A stretch of DNA of 50,949 nucleotides. It comes from Alphaproteobacteria bacterium (GTDB lineage Bacteria; Pseudomonadota; Alphaproteobacteria; UBA828). The notes under the pieces were generated by a model. It searched no databases. It had not been told where the DNA came from and saw only the letters and a list, made by a program, of their open reading frames with translations. Positions 8,272 through 16,832 of the stretch are shown one piece after another (position 1 is the first letter of the stretch; every line of letters starts with the position of its first letter). Where the stretch lies: positions 1-50,949 of the forward strand of contig JAJDVB010000011.1 in assembly GCA_022826345.1 (NCBI GenBank), written 5' to 3'. The position numbers were made by a program, and so were the translations under genes.

Positions 8272-9378
8272 ATGTCGTCACCCCGGGAGAGGGTGATCCC
8301 GGACTGGCGCATACCGTTCATTCGCGTTCCGGGATCCACCCCCGCATCAACGATAGAGGCGCTCGCCATACCGGTGGGCGCCCTCATCGTTTCCATGATT
8401 CTGTTCGGCCTCTTTTTGCTCGCCATCGGCCAGAACCCGGTCGAGGTCTACCAGTCGATCTACAAGGGCGCGTTCGGTAGCTGGTTCTCGTGGCAAAATA
8501 CGCTGCAGCGCGCCTCCCCGCTGATGCTGGTCGCGCTTTGCACGGCCCTGCCGGCGCGGCTGGGAATGATCGTGATCGGAGGCGAAGGGGCGCTGGTCAT
8601 CGGCGCCGTGGCGACGGTGGCTGCGGCGGTCGCTCTCGAAGGCGCCCCCTCCGCGGCGGTCACGACGCTTATGCTCTTGGCCGGTGCCGTGGCCGGTGGT
8701 CTTTGGATCGGGTTCGTCGGTGGTCTACGCCACTACCGCGGCGTCAACGAGACGATCAGCAGCCTGCTCCTGAACTACATTGCGATCGCGATCATGAGCC
8801 ACCTGGTGCTTGGTCTGATACGCGATCCGGCGGTCCTCCACAGACCCTCAAGCTGGCATGTCGGCGAAGCCAACATGCTGGGGCTGATCCCCGGCATGGA
8901 TGTCCACTGGGGATTGATCATCGGCGCCATCGTGTGCCTAGTGACATTCTTGCTCGTGCGGTGGACGACGGTCGGGTTCGCCGGCGACATCATTGGCGGC
9001 AACCCCCGCGCCGCCCGTATGGCCGGAATCGCGGTCGGGCCCCTCATCGTCACGGCATGCTTCCTGGGCGGCGCCGCGGCCGGCCTCGCGGGCGCCATCG
9101 AAATTGCGGCGGTGCAGGGGCGTGCCAGCAGCTCCATCGTCGTGGGTTACGGCTACACCGGTATCCTCATTGCGTTCATCGCCCGGCAGAATCCTCTCGC
9201 GGTGATACCGGTTGCCATATTGCTGGGCGGAATCCGGGCCAGCGGGGGGTTGTTGCAGCGATGGCACGACCTCCCCGACGCCACGGTGCTGGTCATGCAA
9301 GGGATCATCTTCGTCGTGATTCTGGCGAGCGAAACACTCTACGGCAGGGTTACGCTCTTCCAGCCGAGGAAGGCCTGA
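8272..9378 (+). CDS. BMP-type nucleoside ABC importer permease (NupP/COG4603-like)
   Basis: Membrane subunit of the nucleoside-type importer (368 residues). About ten hydrophobic segments are visible, starting at roughly residue 28. The conserved region GEGALVIGAVATV with the later YRGVNETISSLLLNYIA is typical of the NupP/BmpB branch of branched-chain-type permeases, and GGNPRAARMAGI is the cytoplasmic coupling loop. The ATG at 8272 has only a weak ribosome site; no better in-frame start is evident. It follows the BMP protein by 48 nt and precedes the second permease by one base. Confidence 0.88.
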   Translation: MSSPRERVIPDWRIPFIRVPGSTPASTIEALAIPVGALIVSMILFGLFLLAIGQNPVEVYQSIYKGAFGSWFSWQNTLQRASPLMLVALCTALPARLGMIVIGGEGALVIGAVATVAAAVALEGAPSAAVTTLMLLAGAVAGGLWIGFVGGLRHYRGVNETISSLLLNYIAIAIMSHLVLGLIRDPAVLHRPSSWHVGEANMLGLIPGMDVHWGLIIGAIVCLVTFLLVRWTTVGFAGDIIGGNPRAARMAGIAVGPLIVTACFLGGAAAGLAGAIEIAAVQGRASSSIVVGYGYTGILIAFIARQNPLAVIPVAILLGGIRASGGLLQRWHDLPDATVLVMQGIIFVVILASETLYGRVTLFQPRKA

Positions 9379-9379
9379 C

Positions 9380-10309
9380 ATGGAAGAAGCGGCGGCACTG
9401 GGCTGGTGGGGCGTTCCGCTGGGCGTGTTGGCGGGGGTGTTGCGGGTCAGCACGCCGTTCCTGTTCGTGAGTCTCGGCGAATGCCTCACCGAGAAGAGCG
9501 GGCGCATCAATCTGGGCCTCGAAGGCAATCTAGTCATGGGCGCCATGGCCGGCTACGGGGTGTCGTTCGTCTCAGGCTCGCCGTGGCTCGGTGTCGTCGC
9601 AGCCGGCGTGATGGGGATGGTGCTCGGTGCCATGCACGCCTGGGCCTGCTCTCAACCCCGCGTCAACGACATCGCCGTCGGCATCTCGTTGATGCTCTTT
9701 GGGATCGGTCTGGCCTTCTTCCTCGGCAAGCCGCTGATTCAGCCGACCGCACCGCGTCTTCCGACGATCAACTTCGGTTGGTGGAGCGACACACCGCAGA
9801 TTCGCTTCGCTCTCGAGGTCAACGCCCTCTTCCTCATCGGTGTCACCCTGGCGCCAATCATGGCGTGGTCGTTCAAGAACACCCGATGGGGACTCATTGT
9901 GCGAACGGTGGGCGACAGCGCCGATGCCGCGCGCGCCATGGGCTACCATGTCAATCGCGTGCGTATGCTCAGCACGGTTGCCGGCGGCTTCTTCGCGGGC
10001 GTGGGAGGATCGTTCCTGTCCCTGTTCTATCCCGGGAGCTGGAACGAGGGTCTCTCCAGCGGCCAGGGCCTGATGGCCGTGGCACTTGTCATCTTCGCCA
10101 GATGGGACCCCATCAAGTGCCTGTATGCCGCTCTTCTGTTCGGCGGAGCAAGCTCCCTGGGACCGGCGCTTCAGTCGGTCGGCTTCTCGGAGGGATACTA
10201 CCTCTTCAATGCCGCGCCCTATTTGCTCACTCTTGCGATCATGATCATCAGCAGCTCGCCGCGGCGCAGCCTTGTCGGCGCTCCCGGGGAGCTCAGCGTC
10301 ACCAAGTGA
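9380..10309 (+). CDS. BMP-type nucleoside ABC importer permease (NupQ/COG1079-like)
   Basis: Second membrane subunit (309 residues) expected to form a heterodimer with the preceding permease. Characteristic features are STPFLFVSLGECLTEKSGRI followed by NLGLEGNLVMGAM near the N-terminus, RVNDIAVGISLMLFGIGLAF in the middle, and the coupling loop WGLIVRTVGDSADAARAMGY. The start lies one nucleotide after the previous stop, with an AGGAAGG-like site inside the upstream gene, so the two permeases are co-translated. The formamidase gene follows after 25 nt in the same direction. Confidence 0.88.
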   Translation: MEEAAALGWWGVPLGVLAGVLRVSTPFLFVSLGECLTEKSGRINLGLEGNLVMGAMAGYGVSFVSGSPWLGVVAAGVMGMVLGAMHAWACSQPRVNDIAVGISLMLFGIGLAFFLGKPLIQPTAPRLPTINFGWWSDTPQIRFALEVNALFLIGVTLAPIMAWSFKNTRWGLIVRTVGDSADAARAMGYHVNRVRMLSTVAGGFFAGVGGSFLSLFYPGSWNEGLSSGQGLMAVALVIFARWDPIKCLYAALLFGGASSLGPALQSVGFSEGYYLFNAAPYLLTLAIMIISSSPRRSLVGAPGELSVTK

Positions 10310-10334
10310 CGAGTCATAGAGGGGAGATATCGTC

Positions 10335-11327
10335 ATGAATGGTCTTGGCGGACTGAACAAGTCGCCCGACGGCGTCGTCGTGGGCGTCGTGCAGCTTCAA
10401 CTGCCGACTGTCGTCACCAAGGAGGACCTGGCAGGTCAGACGGAGAAGATCTGCGGCATGGTCCGGAAGGCCAAGGAGGGCATGCCGACCCTCGATCTCG
10501 TGGTGTTTCCGGAGTACGCCCTCCACGGCCTTTCCATGGACATGAATTCGGAAATCATGTGCCGTCTCCAGGGCCCGGAGGTCGCCGCGTTCAAACAGGC
10601 CTGCGTCGACAATGACGTCTGGGGCTGCTTCTCCATCATGGAGTACAACCCCGACGGCAACCCCTACAACAGCGGCATCATCGTGGACGCGCGAGGGGAG
10701 CTGCAGCTCTACTACCGGAAGATGCACCCCTGGACTCCGGTCGAGCCCTGGGAGCCCGGCAACATCGGCATCCCAGTGTGCGACGGCCCCAACGGCAGCA
10801 AGCTGGGCCTCATCATCTGCCACGACGGAATGTTTCCCGAAATGGCGCGCGAATGTGCTTACAAGGGCGCCAACATCATGCTGCGCACCGCCGGTTACAC
10901 GGCGCCGATTCGCCATGCCTGGCAAATCAGCAATCAGGCCAATGCGTTCTCCAACCTGATGTACACGGTGAGCGTCTGCATGGCCGGCACCGACGGCACG
11001 TTCAACTCCATGGGCGAAGGCATGATCTGCGACTTCGACGGCACGCCGATCGTCGTCGGAAACGGCGCGGCGGACGAGATCATCACCGCAGAGGTGCGCC
11101 CCAGACTCGCCGATGAAGCCCGGCGCGAATGGGGCGTCGAGAACAACATCTATCAGTTTGGGCACCGCGGCTTCGTCGCGGTCGCGGGCGGCGCCCAGGA
11201 TTGCCCTTACACCTACATGCGCGATCTCGCCGACGGCCAGTACCGGCTGCCCTGGGAGGACGAGGTCAAGGTTACGGACGGCACCAGCTGCGGCTTTCCC
11301 GTGCCGAATCGGCGCTACGAAGGATGA
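10335..11327 (+). CDS. amiF: Formamidase (aliphatic amidase branch of the nitrilase superfamily)
   Basis: Predicted cytoplasmic amidase hydrolysing formamide to formate and ammonia. At 330 residues it matches AmiF, and the whole layout agrees with the Helicobacter enzyme as I recall it: VVFPEYALHG, SIMEYNPDGNPYN, YYRKMHPWTPVEPWEPG, CHDGMFPEMARE, NLMYTVSVCMAG, and WGVENNIYQFGHRGFVA near the C-terminus. The catalytic triad is visible as E60, K129 and C162. AGGGGAG lies about 10 nt before the ATG. It sits inside a BMP-type importer operon, between the second permease and the ATPase, which is not a standard place. The neighbouring amide/urea-type importer on the opposite strand supports a role in amide nitrogen use. 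Acetamidase activity cannot be excluded. Confidence 0.87.
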   Translation: MNGLGGLNKSPDGVVVGVVQLQLPTVVTKEDLAGQTEKICGMVRKAKEGMPTLDLVVFPEYALHGLSMDMNSEIMCRLQGPEVAAFKQACVDNDVWGCFSIMEYNPDGNPYNSGIIVDARGELQLYYRKMHPWTPVEPWEPGNIGIPVCDGPNGSKLGLIICHDGMFPEMARECAYKGANIMLRTAGYTAPIRHAWQISNQANAFSNLMYTVSVCMAGTDGTFNSMGEGMICDFDGTPIVVGNGAADEIITAEVRPRLADEARREWGVENNIYQFGHRGFVAVAGGAQDCPYTYMRDLADGQYRLPWEDEVKVTDGTSCGFPVPNRRYEG

Positions 11328-11365
11328 TCTAAGGTGCCCTCGCGACCTGAAATCTAGTCCGGCCG

Positions 11366-12925
11366 ATGGCAGACAGTCCCAGCGACAGCGCGGCCCTCGC
11401 GCCCCCGCGCGTCGAGGCGCTGTCCGTGACGAAACGCTTCGGGGCTCTCGTCGCGCTTGACGACGTCTCGCTGACCCTGGAGCCCGGATCCTTCCACGCG
11501 TTGCTGGGGGAGAATGGCGCCGGCAAGAGCACCCTCGTCAAGTGCATCATGGGCTACTACCGCGCAGACGCGGGACGCTTTCTGCTGGACGGAGAGCCGC
11601 ATCGCGTCGGCACGCCGCGCGATGCCCACAACCTCGGAATCGGCATGGTCTACCAGCACTTCACGCTGGTGCCGAACATGTCGGTCGCCGAGAACCTGCT
11701 CCTGTCGAGAAGTCATCTGCCGGGTGTGGTCAAGTGGAGAGCCGAGCAGCAAGCCATGGAGGCGTTCCTCGAGACGATGCCGTTTTCGGTGGATCTCTCG
11801 GCTCCCGTCGCCACGCTCTCGGCCGGCGAGAAACAGAAGCTCGAGATTCTGAAGCAACTTTATCTCGACAGTCGCATCCTCATCTTCGACGAGCCGACAT
11901 CGGTCCTCACGCCAGGGGAGGCCGACGAGATCCTGGGACTGCTCAGGCGCATGACAAAAGCCAACGAGCTGAGCGTCCTGATGATCACCCACAAGCTGCG
12001 CGAGGTCAGCGCTTACGCCGAGGAAGTCACGGTGCTGCGGCAAGGGAGGGTCTCCGGCACCGGGCGTGCGGCGGAGCTATCCCCCACGGACCTCACGCAA
12101 ATGATGGTCGGAACGACGACACTCCCCAAGCAGACGGAGCGCGAGCAGCACGTCGACCGACCCGTCCGCCTCAAGCTCTCCGAACTCTCCGCCGACGATG
12201 ACAAGGGCTACCGGGCGCTCGCCGGCGTCTCGCTGGAGGTGTGTGGAGGCGAGATCGTGGGAATCGCCGGCGTATCCGGCAACGGTCAGCGGGAAATGAC
12301 GGAGGTCTTGGCCGGTCAGCGCGAACCCACCGGCGGGGCGGTTGCAGTTCATGGCACACCCTATCGCGCGACGCGGTCGGAGATGCGCCGCCACAAGGTC
12401 TATTGCCTGCCGGAGGAGCCGCTGCGCAACGCCTGCGTGGCGCGCATGACGGTCTCCGAGAATCTTGCGTTTCGCTCGTTCGACGTACCGCCTTTCTCCG
12501 TCGCTGGCTTGCTCATCAACCGTGGGGCCATAAGGGCAGCGGCCGCTGGACTGATCGACCAGTTCCGAATCAGGACTCCGTCGCCCGACGCTCGCGTCGA
12601 GACACTTTCTGGCGGCAACGTGCAACGCATGGTCTTGGCCAGAGAGCTTTCCCACGAGGTGGAAGTCCTGATCGCGGTCAATCCGTGTTTCGGTCTGGAC
12701 ATAGCGGCCATTGGCGAGATTCGCTCGCGGATCACCGAGGTGCGCAACCGGGGCGCAGCCGTGTTGCTCGTGTCGGAAGACCTGGACGAACTGTTCGAGC
12801 TGTCGGACCGGATCCTGGTCATGTTCGGAGGCGCGATAAACTTTGAGACGAAGGCCAGCGACGCGGACCGCGCCACCATCGGGCGCTATATGGCCGGTCA
12901 TACTGGAGTGTCGGCGAACGATTAG
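11366..12925 (+). CDS. BMP-type nucleoside importer ATPase (two fused ATP-binding domains)
   Basis: Energy subunit of the BMP-type importer (519 residues), with two ABC domains in one chain like RbsA/NupO. Domain 1 has Walker A GENGAGKS (near 49), Q-loop MVYQHFTLVPNMSVAEN, signature LSAGE and Walker B LIFDEPTSVLTPGE. Domain 2 has the degenerate P-loop GVSGNGQ usual for this family, signature LSGGN, and a Walker B region reading LIAVNPCFGLDIAA, where many relatives have LIAxxPTRGLD. The degenerate second half is a family trait, not damage. It starts 38 nt after the formamidase and ends the operon. The ribosome site is weak, so another start within the first few codons is possible. Confidence 0.9.
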   Translation: MADSPSDSAALAPPRVEALSVTKRFGALVALDDVSLTLEPGSFHALLGENGAGKSTLVKCIMGYYRADAGRFLLDGEPHRVGTPRDAHNLGIGMVYQHFTLVPNMSVAENLLLSRSHLPGVVKWRAEQQAMEAFLETMPFSVDLSAPVATLSAGEKQKLEILKQLYLDSRILIFDEPTSVLTPGEADEILGLLRRMTKANELSVLMITHKLREVSAYAEEVTVLRQGRVSGTGRAAELSPTDLTQMMVGTTTLPKQTEREQHVDRPVRLKLSELSADDDKGYRALAGVSLEVCGGEIVGIAGVSGNGQREMTEVLAGQREPTGGAVAVHGTPYRATRSEMRRHKVYCLPEEPLRNACVARMTVSENLAFRSFDVPPFSVAGLLINRGAIRAAAAGLIDQFRIRTPSPDARVETLSGGNVQRMVLARELSHEVEVLIAVNPCFGLDIAAIGEIRSRITEVRNRGAAVLLVSEDLDELFELSDRILVMFGGAINFETKASDADRATIGRYMAGHTGVSAND

Positions 12926-12993
12926 CAGGATGCTAAGAAACCCGATCTTGCCGAGCCGCTCTGGTGGAGAGTGTTCGGATACGCCGCCAGCGC

Positions 12994-13731
12994 TCAGACG
13001 CCCAAGTAACGGCGGAGGATGTTCTTGTCCTCAAGATCCTCCCGGTCGCATTGATGCACGATGCGTCCCTTATCCATGAAGAGGAAACGATCCGCGGTGT
13101 GCTGAGCGAGCTCCAGGTTCTGCTCGACGATGACCACCGTGAGGCCGGCCTCGGATCTGATTCTGGGCAAGAGCGCCTCGAGCAACTTTACGATGCTGGG
13201 TTGGATGCCTTCCGAGGGCTCATCAAGGAGCAGGACCTTCGGTTGCCCGCACAGCGCCCGGGCGATCGCCAGCATCTGTTGCTCTCCTCCGGACAAGGTG
13301 CCGCCAATTTGCCGAAGGCGCTCTTGCAGGATCGGGAAATAGGCGAACACCTGCTCGTCGATCCGACCCTCCTTGCCGATGGCACGCGTGCCCAGGATGA
13401 GGTTCTCCTTGACGGTGAGTTTGGGAAAAATGCCTCGACCCTGCGGCACGTAGCCGATGCCGAGGCGCGCGATCCGGTGCGGTGCATCGCCCGCAATGGC
13501 ATGCCCGTCGACCTCGACCGAGCCGGCTGAAGGTTTCACGAGACCGACGATCGAGCGCAACAGCGTGCTCTTGCCGACCCCGTTCCGCCCCATCACGGCG
13601 ACCGCTTCGGCCCTGCCAACGGTCAAGCTCAAGCCGTGGATGACCGGCACGCCATCGTAGCCGACATCGAGGTCGGCGATCCGGAGCATGCCTTCCGGCG
13701 GCCTATGGGCGCCGCTTTCCGGCTCCGTCAT
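12994..13731 (-). CDS. Urea/amide-type ABC importer ATPase (LivF/UrtE family)
   Basis: ATPase of a branched-chain-type importer (245 residues). Walker A reads MGRNGVGKSTLLRSIVGL, which is closer to the urea (UrtE) and short-chain amide branch than to typical LivF. The signature is LSGGEQQMLAIARAL, Walker B is LLLDEPSEGIQPSIV, and the H-loop region is VVIVEQNLELA. The start at 13731 gives a 14-residue extension; an internal ATG at 13689 (MLRIADLDVGYDG) is an equally good alternative. It is the last of five minus-strand genes in the order permease, permease, ATPase, binding protein, ATPase. It converges on the BMP operon; only about 70 bp separate the two stops. Confidence 0.87.
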   Translation of the reverse strand: MTEPESGAHRPPEGMLRIADLDVGYDGVPVIHGLSLTVGRAEAVAVMGRNGVGKSTLLRSIVGLVKPSAGSVEVDGHAIAGDAPHRIARLGIGYVPQGRGIFPKLTVKENLILGTRAIGKEGRIDEQVFAYFPILQERLRQIGGTLSGGEQQMLAIARALCGQPKVLLLDEPSEGIQPSIVKLLEALLPRIRSEAGLTVVIVEQNLELAQHTADRFLFMDKGRIVHQCDREDLEDKNILRRYLGV

Positions 13732-13759
13732 GCTGCGGGCTGGTTTCGCGATGTTCCGT

Positions 13760-13776
13760 GCCTGCCCTCAGCAGGC
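13760..13776. other. Short intercistronic hairpin
   Basis: GCCTGC / GCAGGC form a perfect 6-bp stem with a 5-nt loop in the 112-bp gap between the binding-protein gene and the LivF-type ATPase gene. It could set the stability of the upstream mRNA segment; no U-tract is present. Confidence 0.3.
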
Positions 13777-13843
13777 GTGACGCACACCGCGATCGGCATT
13801 CTCCCCCTACCGAGCCGAACCCTCACTCCGCTCCGACAGACGA

Positions 13844-15019
13844 TCAGGCAAGGTTGCATCCGGGCACGTCGGGATCGACCTGGCCGAACTCCTTGACGAT
13901 GTCGATCAGTCCCTCCTTGTTCACGCGGCCGATAATGCTGTTGGTGCGCGCGTGCTGGTTGCTGGCCAGCACGTTTATGCGCCCCTGCGGCCCGTGAAAA
14001 TCGACCTGCGGCATGGCCTTGATGACCTCGTGCTTGTCGGCGCTGCCTGCCTTGTCGACCGCCTTGGCGTAGAGCCACACGGAATCATACTGTCTTTCGC
14101 CGAAGGTCGTCGGGAAGGCCGACTCGCCGTACCGGGCGCGATAGTCCGTCAGGAACTTCTTGTTTTTGGGCGAATCGACGCTCGTGAAGTATGACGCATT
14201 GGCAAGGACGCCTTCAGCAGCACCTTCTGTTTGAGTGGTCCAGTTCTCGTGGAGGATGGTGCTGATGAGTTGCGGCTCCATTCCGAACGAGCGGTATTGC
14301 TGGACCATCACGGGCTGGTTTGCGTCCATCACCCATACGATGTCGGGATTGACAGCCTTGATGCGTTGGAAAATGGGCCCGTACTCGGACGTGCCGAAGG
14401 GGTAATACTCCTCACCCGCATAGGTGCCACCTTCCCTCTCGATCGCAACCTTGATCAGCGCGGCCATGCCACGAGGATATTCGAAGTCGTTTCCGATCAC
14501 GTAGATACTCTTGCCGACGTTCTCGGCAAGCCATGGCACCGTCGGGTCCACGGACTGGTTGGGAACTGTGCCGGTGCAGATCAGATACTTTCTGCACTCG
14601 CCACCCTCGTAGAATGTCGGGTAGATGAAGAGCTGCTTGGCCGGCTCCGTAACGCTCACCGCCGCCACACGGCTCGAGCTCGCCAGGACGCCAATGATCA
14701 CGTCGACCTCGTCGCGATGGATCAGCTTGCGCGCTGCGTCGATGCTCGCTTTGGGCTCGAGCTTGTTGTCCTCGACGTAGAGTGCAAGTTCGCGGCCGGC
14801 CGCTCCACCGGCGGCATTCACCTCGTCGAGCGCCAGTTGCGTGCAGTTCAACATATCGTTGCCCTGAAGAGCATAAAACCCCGAAATCGGGCCGATAAAC
14901 CCGACCTTGACCTGGTCATTCGCTCTCAGTACTGACGGAAAACCGAGACCACTGGCCGCAATCGCCGCGCCCGCAGCCGCGCTCTTGACCACGGTACGCC
15001 GTGACACGTGCTTTGTCAT
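13844..15019 (-). CDS. Amide/urea-type ABC importer substrate-binding protein (AmiC/FmdD/UrtA branch)
   Basis: Periplasmic ligand-binding protein (391 residues, Peripla_BP_6 type) exported with a Tat-like leader, VSRRTVVKSAAAGAAIAASG. Features of the amide/urea branch are KVGFIGPISGFYALQGNDML, GGAAGRELALYVEDNKLEP, IIGVLASSSRVAAVSV and LFIYPTFYEGGECRKYLICT. The last segment in particular resembles UrtA/FmdD, which bind urea or short-chain amides. The ribosome site on the minus strand (GGGGAGG) is strong. Proximity to formamidase on the facing strand makes formamide, other short amides or urea the likely ligand; branched-chain amino acids are less likely. The specificity is inferred from motif resemblance and context only. 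Confidence 0.87.
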   Translation of the reverse strand: MTKHVSRRTVVKSAAAGAAIAASGLGFPSVLRANDQVKVGFIGPISGFYALQGNDMLNCTQLALDEVNAAGGAAGRELALYVEDNKLEPKASIDAARKLIHRDEVDVIIGVLASSSRVAAVSVTEPAKQLFIYPTFYEGGECRKYLICTGTVPNQSVDPTVPWLAENVGKSIYVIGNDFEYPRGMAALIKVAIEREGGTYAGEEYYPFGTSEYGPIFQRIKAVNPDIVWVMDANQPVMVQQYRSFGMEPQLISTILHENWTTQTEGAAEGVLANASYFTSVDSPKNKKFLTDYRARYGESAFPTTFGERQYDSVWLYAKAVDKAGSADKHEVIKAMPQVDFHGPQGRINVLASNQHARTNSIIGRVNKEGLIDIVKEFGQVDPDVPGCNLA

Positions 15020-15067
15020 GACTGCCTCCCCTGGATCGTTCTTTTTTCCCGTTGTTTTCCTCGTATT

Positions 15068-15085
15068 CTAGAACGATTCTTCTAG
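15068..15085. other. Hairpin at the ATPase/binding-protein junction
   Basis: CTAGAA / TTCTAG form a 6-bp stem with a 6-nt loop overlapping the stop codon of the LivG-type ATPase, just upstream of the binding-protein gene. Such hairpins often allow a binding protein to be made in excess over the membrane parts by mRNA processing; that role here is inference. Confidence 0.35.
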
Positions 15086-15792
15086 TCTCTCCCGAAGTAA
15101 ATATCCTGAACAAACGAATCATTTTCAATATCATTGAACATACCTTCACGAACAATCATACCTTGGTGCATCACGCTTGTCCATGTATCGAGTGTGCGGA
15201 CAAACGACATGTCATGCTCAACGACCACTGCCGCAGCATTATCTGCCAATGACCTGACGAGCGCGACGGTGGCGAGCGTCTCCTCCGTCGTCATGCCGGC
15301 GGTCGGCTCGTCGAGCAGAAACAGTTTTGGCCGAGTCATCAGGCATAAGCCGATCTCGAGCCACTGCTTCTTGCCATGGGGCAGAGTGCCCGCCTGCTCC
15401 TCGGCCTCATCGACGAGGGAAATCTGCTGGAGCACCAGATCTATGTCGTCGCTGCGATAACGGAACCCGACTCCGTCGCCTGCAATGCGGAGATTCTCGC
15501 CAACCGTGAAGTCGGCAAAGATCGTGGGCGCCTGAAACTTCCGCGCGATGCCGGCACGGGCAAAGTCGTGCACCGGACGCCGGCTGAGATTTCGCCCCTC
15601 GAACGTAATTTCGCCGGCATCGAGCCTTGTCACGCCGCACAGGAGATTGAGCAGGCTGCTCTTGCCTGCTCCATTCGGCCCGATGATACACATGAGGGTG
15701 CCCTGCCGGACCTCAAGGTCTACCGCGTTTACCGCAAGGACGCCGCCGAAGCTTTTGCGCAGACCGCGAGCGGCGAGCAGGACGTCGCTCAT
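15082..15792 (-). CDS. Urea/amide-type ABC importer ATPase (LivG/UrtD family)
   Basis: First ATPase of the importer (236 residues). The motifs are Walker A GPNGAGKSSLLNLLCG, Q-loop RKFQAPTIFADFTVGEN, signature region LPHGKKQWLEIGLCLMTRP and Walker B LFLLDEPTAGMTTEET, followed by VVVEHDMSFVR. The replacement of LSGGQ by PHGKKQWLEIG is a known trait of the UrtD branch, so it supports a urea/amide role rather than amino acids. The open frame extends further upstream, but ATG at 15792 lies in the ATGA overlap with the preceding permease and gives the expected N-terminus (MSDVLLAARGLRKSFGG). Confidence 0.87.
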   Translation of the reverse strand: MSDVLLAARGLRKSFGGVLAVNAVDLEVRQGTLMCIIGPNGAGKSSLLNLLCGVTRLDAGEITFEGRNLSRRPVHDFARAGIARKFQAPTIFADFTVGENLRIAGDGVGFRYRSDDIDLVLQQISLVDEAEEQAGTLPHGKKQWLEIGLCLMTRPKLFLLDEPTAGMTTEETLATVALVRSLADNAAAVVVEHDMSFVRTLDTWTSVMHQGMIVREGMFNDIENDSFVQDIYFGRD

Positions 15793-16832
15793 GGCTGCAC
15801 TCGATCGGACATCGATCGGCTCGAGGCGGGGCCTAACTTGCGGACAATCTCCATCAAACCACCGGGGAACAGGAACACCAGCGCAACAAAGAAAGCGCCG
15901 ATGAAGAGCGGCCAGAGACGCGGCTCGAACGAGCTGACCTCCTGAGAAAGACGCCAGACGACAAAGGTGCCGATGAACGGTCCGATCAGGCTTCCGCGGC
16001 TGCCCACCAGCACCCACATGACCACCTCGACGGAGAGGAGAAGGCCGATCAGGTCGGGGACCATGAAGCCCGCCATGGAGACATAGAGGGCGCCTGCCAG
16101 AGCCGCAATCGCCGTCGAGACGGTGAGCGCTGACGTAAGCATGAAGGGCGCATTGATACCGAGGGTCTCGGCGCGCCGCTCGTCACTTGCAATTGCCGCG
16201 AGGAGCCGTCCGTAGCGACCCCTGCACACCCACCAGAGAGCGCCGAACAGGACTACCGCTAAGGCCATCACGAAGTAGTACTGGCCGATGATGTCGAACA
16301 AAACGAAGTCTTGGTCGAAGACGCCGAAGCCGAGCGGAGGGATGCCGATTAGCCCGCTGTCGCCGCCAGTGACCGACGACCAGCTGATCGCGACCTGATG
16401 GCTGATCTGCGTCAAGGCGACTGTCACGATCAAGAACAGGGCGCCGCGCACACCGGCGCGCAGCAGGAAAACCCCGAGCAGCAGGCCGGCAAGACCACCG
16501 ATGGCAATGGCACCTACGACACCGACGATAGGTCCGACGGCCGGGTCGAGATGCTGAGTGGCGAGGCCGTACGTGTAGCCGCCCAGCCCGAAAAACGCGG
16601 CGTGTCCGAAACTCGGCAGTCCGGCCTTGCCCCAGAGAAAACCGAGGCTGAGCGCGAGCATGCCAAGCACCAGCCCGTCGCGGACTACGGTTAGGCCGTA
16701 GTAGGAACTCCACGTCGGATAAATCGCCACCAAGGCAACAAGCGCGACGAATATGAGCAACCGCGCGCGCGGGTGCTGGAGCGGGGCCATGATGTACCGT
16801 TGTGCGCGTACCAAGAACGCCACTTTGATCAT
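15789..16832 (-). CDS. Urea/amide-type ABC importer permease (LivM/UrtC family)
   Basis: Membrane subunit (347 residues) with about ten hydrophobic helices. The family landmark FLWGKAGLPSFGHAAFFGLG near residues 65-84 marks the LivM/UrtC branch, and the coupling loop is visible as LLAAIASDERRAETLGIN. Both junctions are ATGA overlaps of 4 nt: with the LivH-type permease upstream and with the LivG-type ATPase downstream, so the three proteins are made in a coupled way. Substrate is inferred from the operon. Confidence 0.88.
   Translation of the reverse strand: MIKVAFLVRAQRYIMAPLQHPRARLLIFVALVALVAIYPTWSSYYGLTVVRDGLVLGMLALSLGFLWGKAGLPSFGHAAFFGLGGYTYGLATQHLDPAVGPIVGVVGAIAIGGLAGLLLGVFLLRAGVRGALFLIVTVALTQISHQVAISWSSVTGGDSGLIGIPPLGFGVFDQDFVLFDIIGQYYFVMALAVVLFGALWWVCRGRYGRLLAAIASDERRAETLGINAPFMLTSALTVSTAIAALAGALYVSMAGFMVPDLIGLLLSVEVVMWVLVGSRGSLIGPFIGTFVVWRLSQEVSSFEPRLWPLFIGAFFVALVFLFPGGLMEIVRKLGPASSRSMSDRVQP

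Noticed and set aside
12241..12760. Damage in the second half of the fused double ATPase (GVSGNGQ, VNPCFGLD)
   Set aside because: Degenerate P-loop and Walker B in the second domain are normal for RbsA/NupO-type proteins, so this is not evidence of decay.
15280..15420. Loss of LSGGQ in the LivG-type ATPase
   Set aside because: The PHGKKQWLEIG form is, to my knowledge, usual in the UrtD branch, so it is a family mark rather than an oddity.
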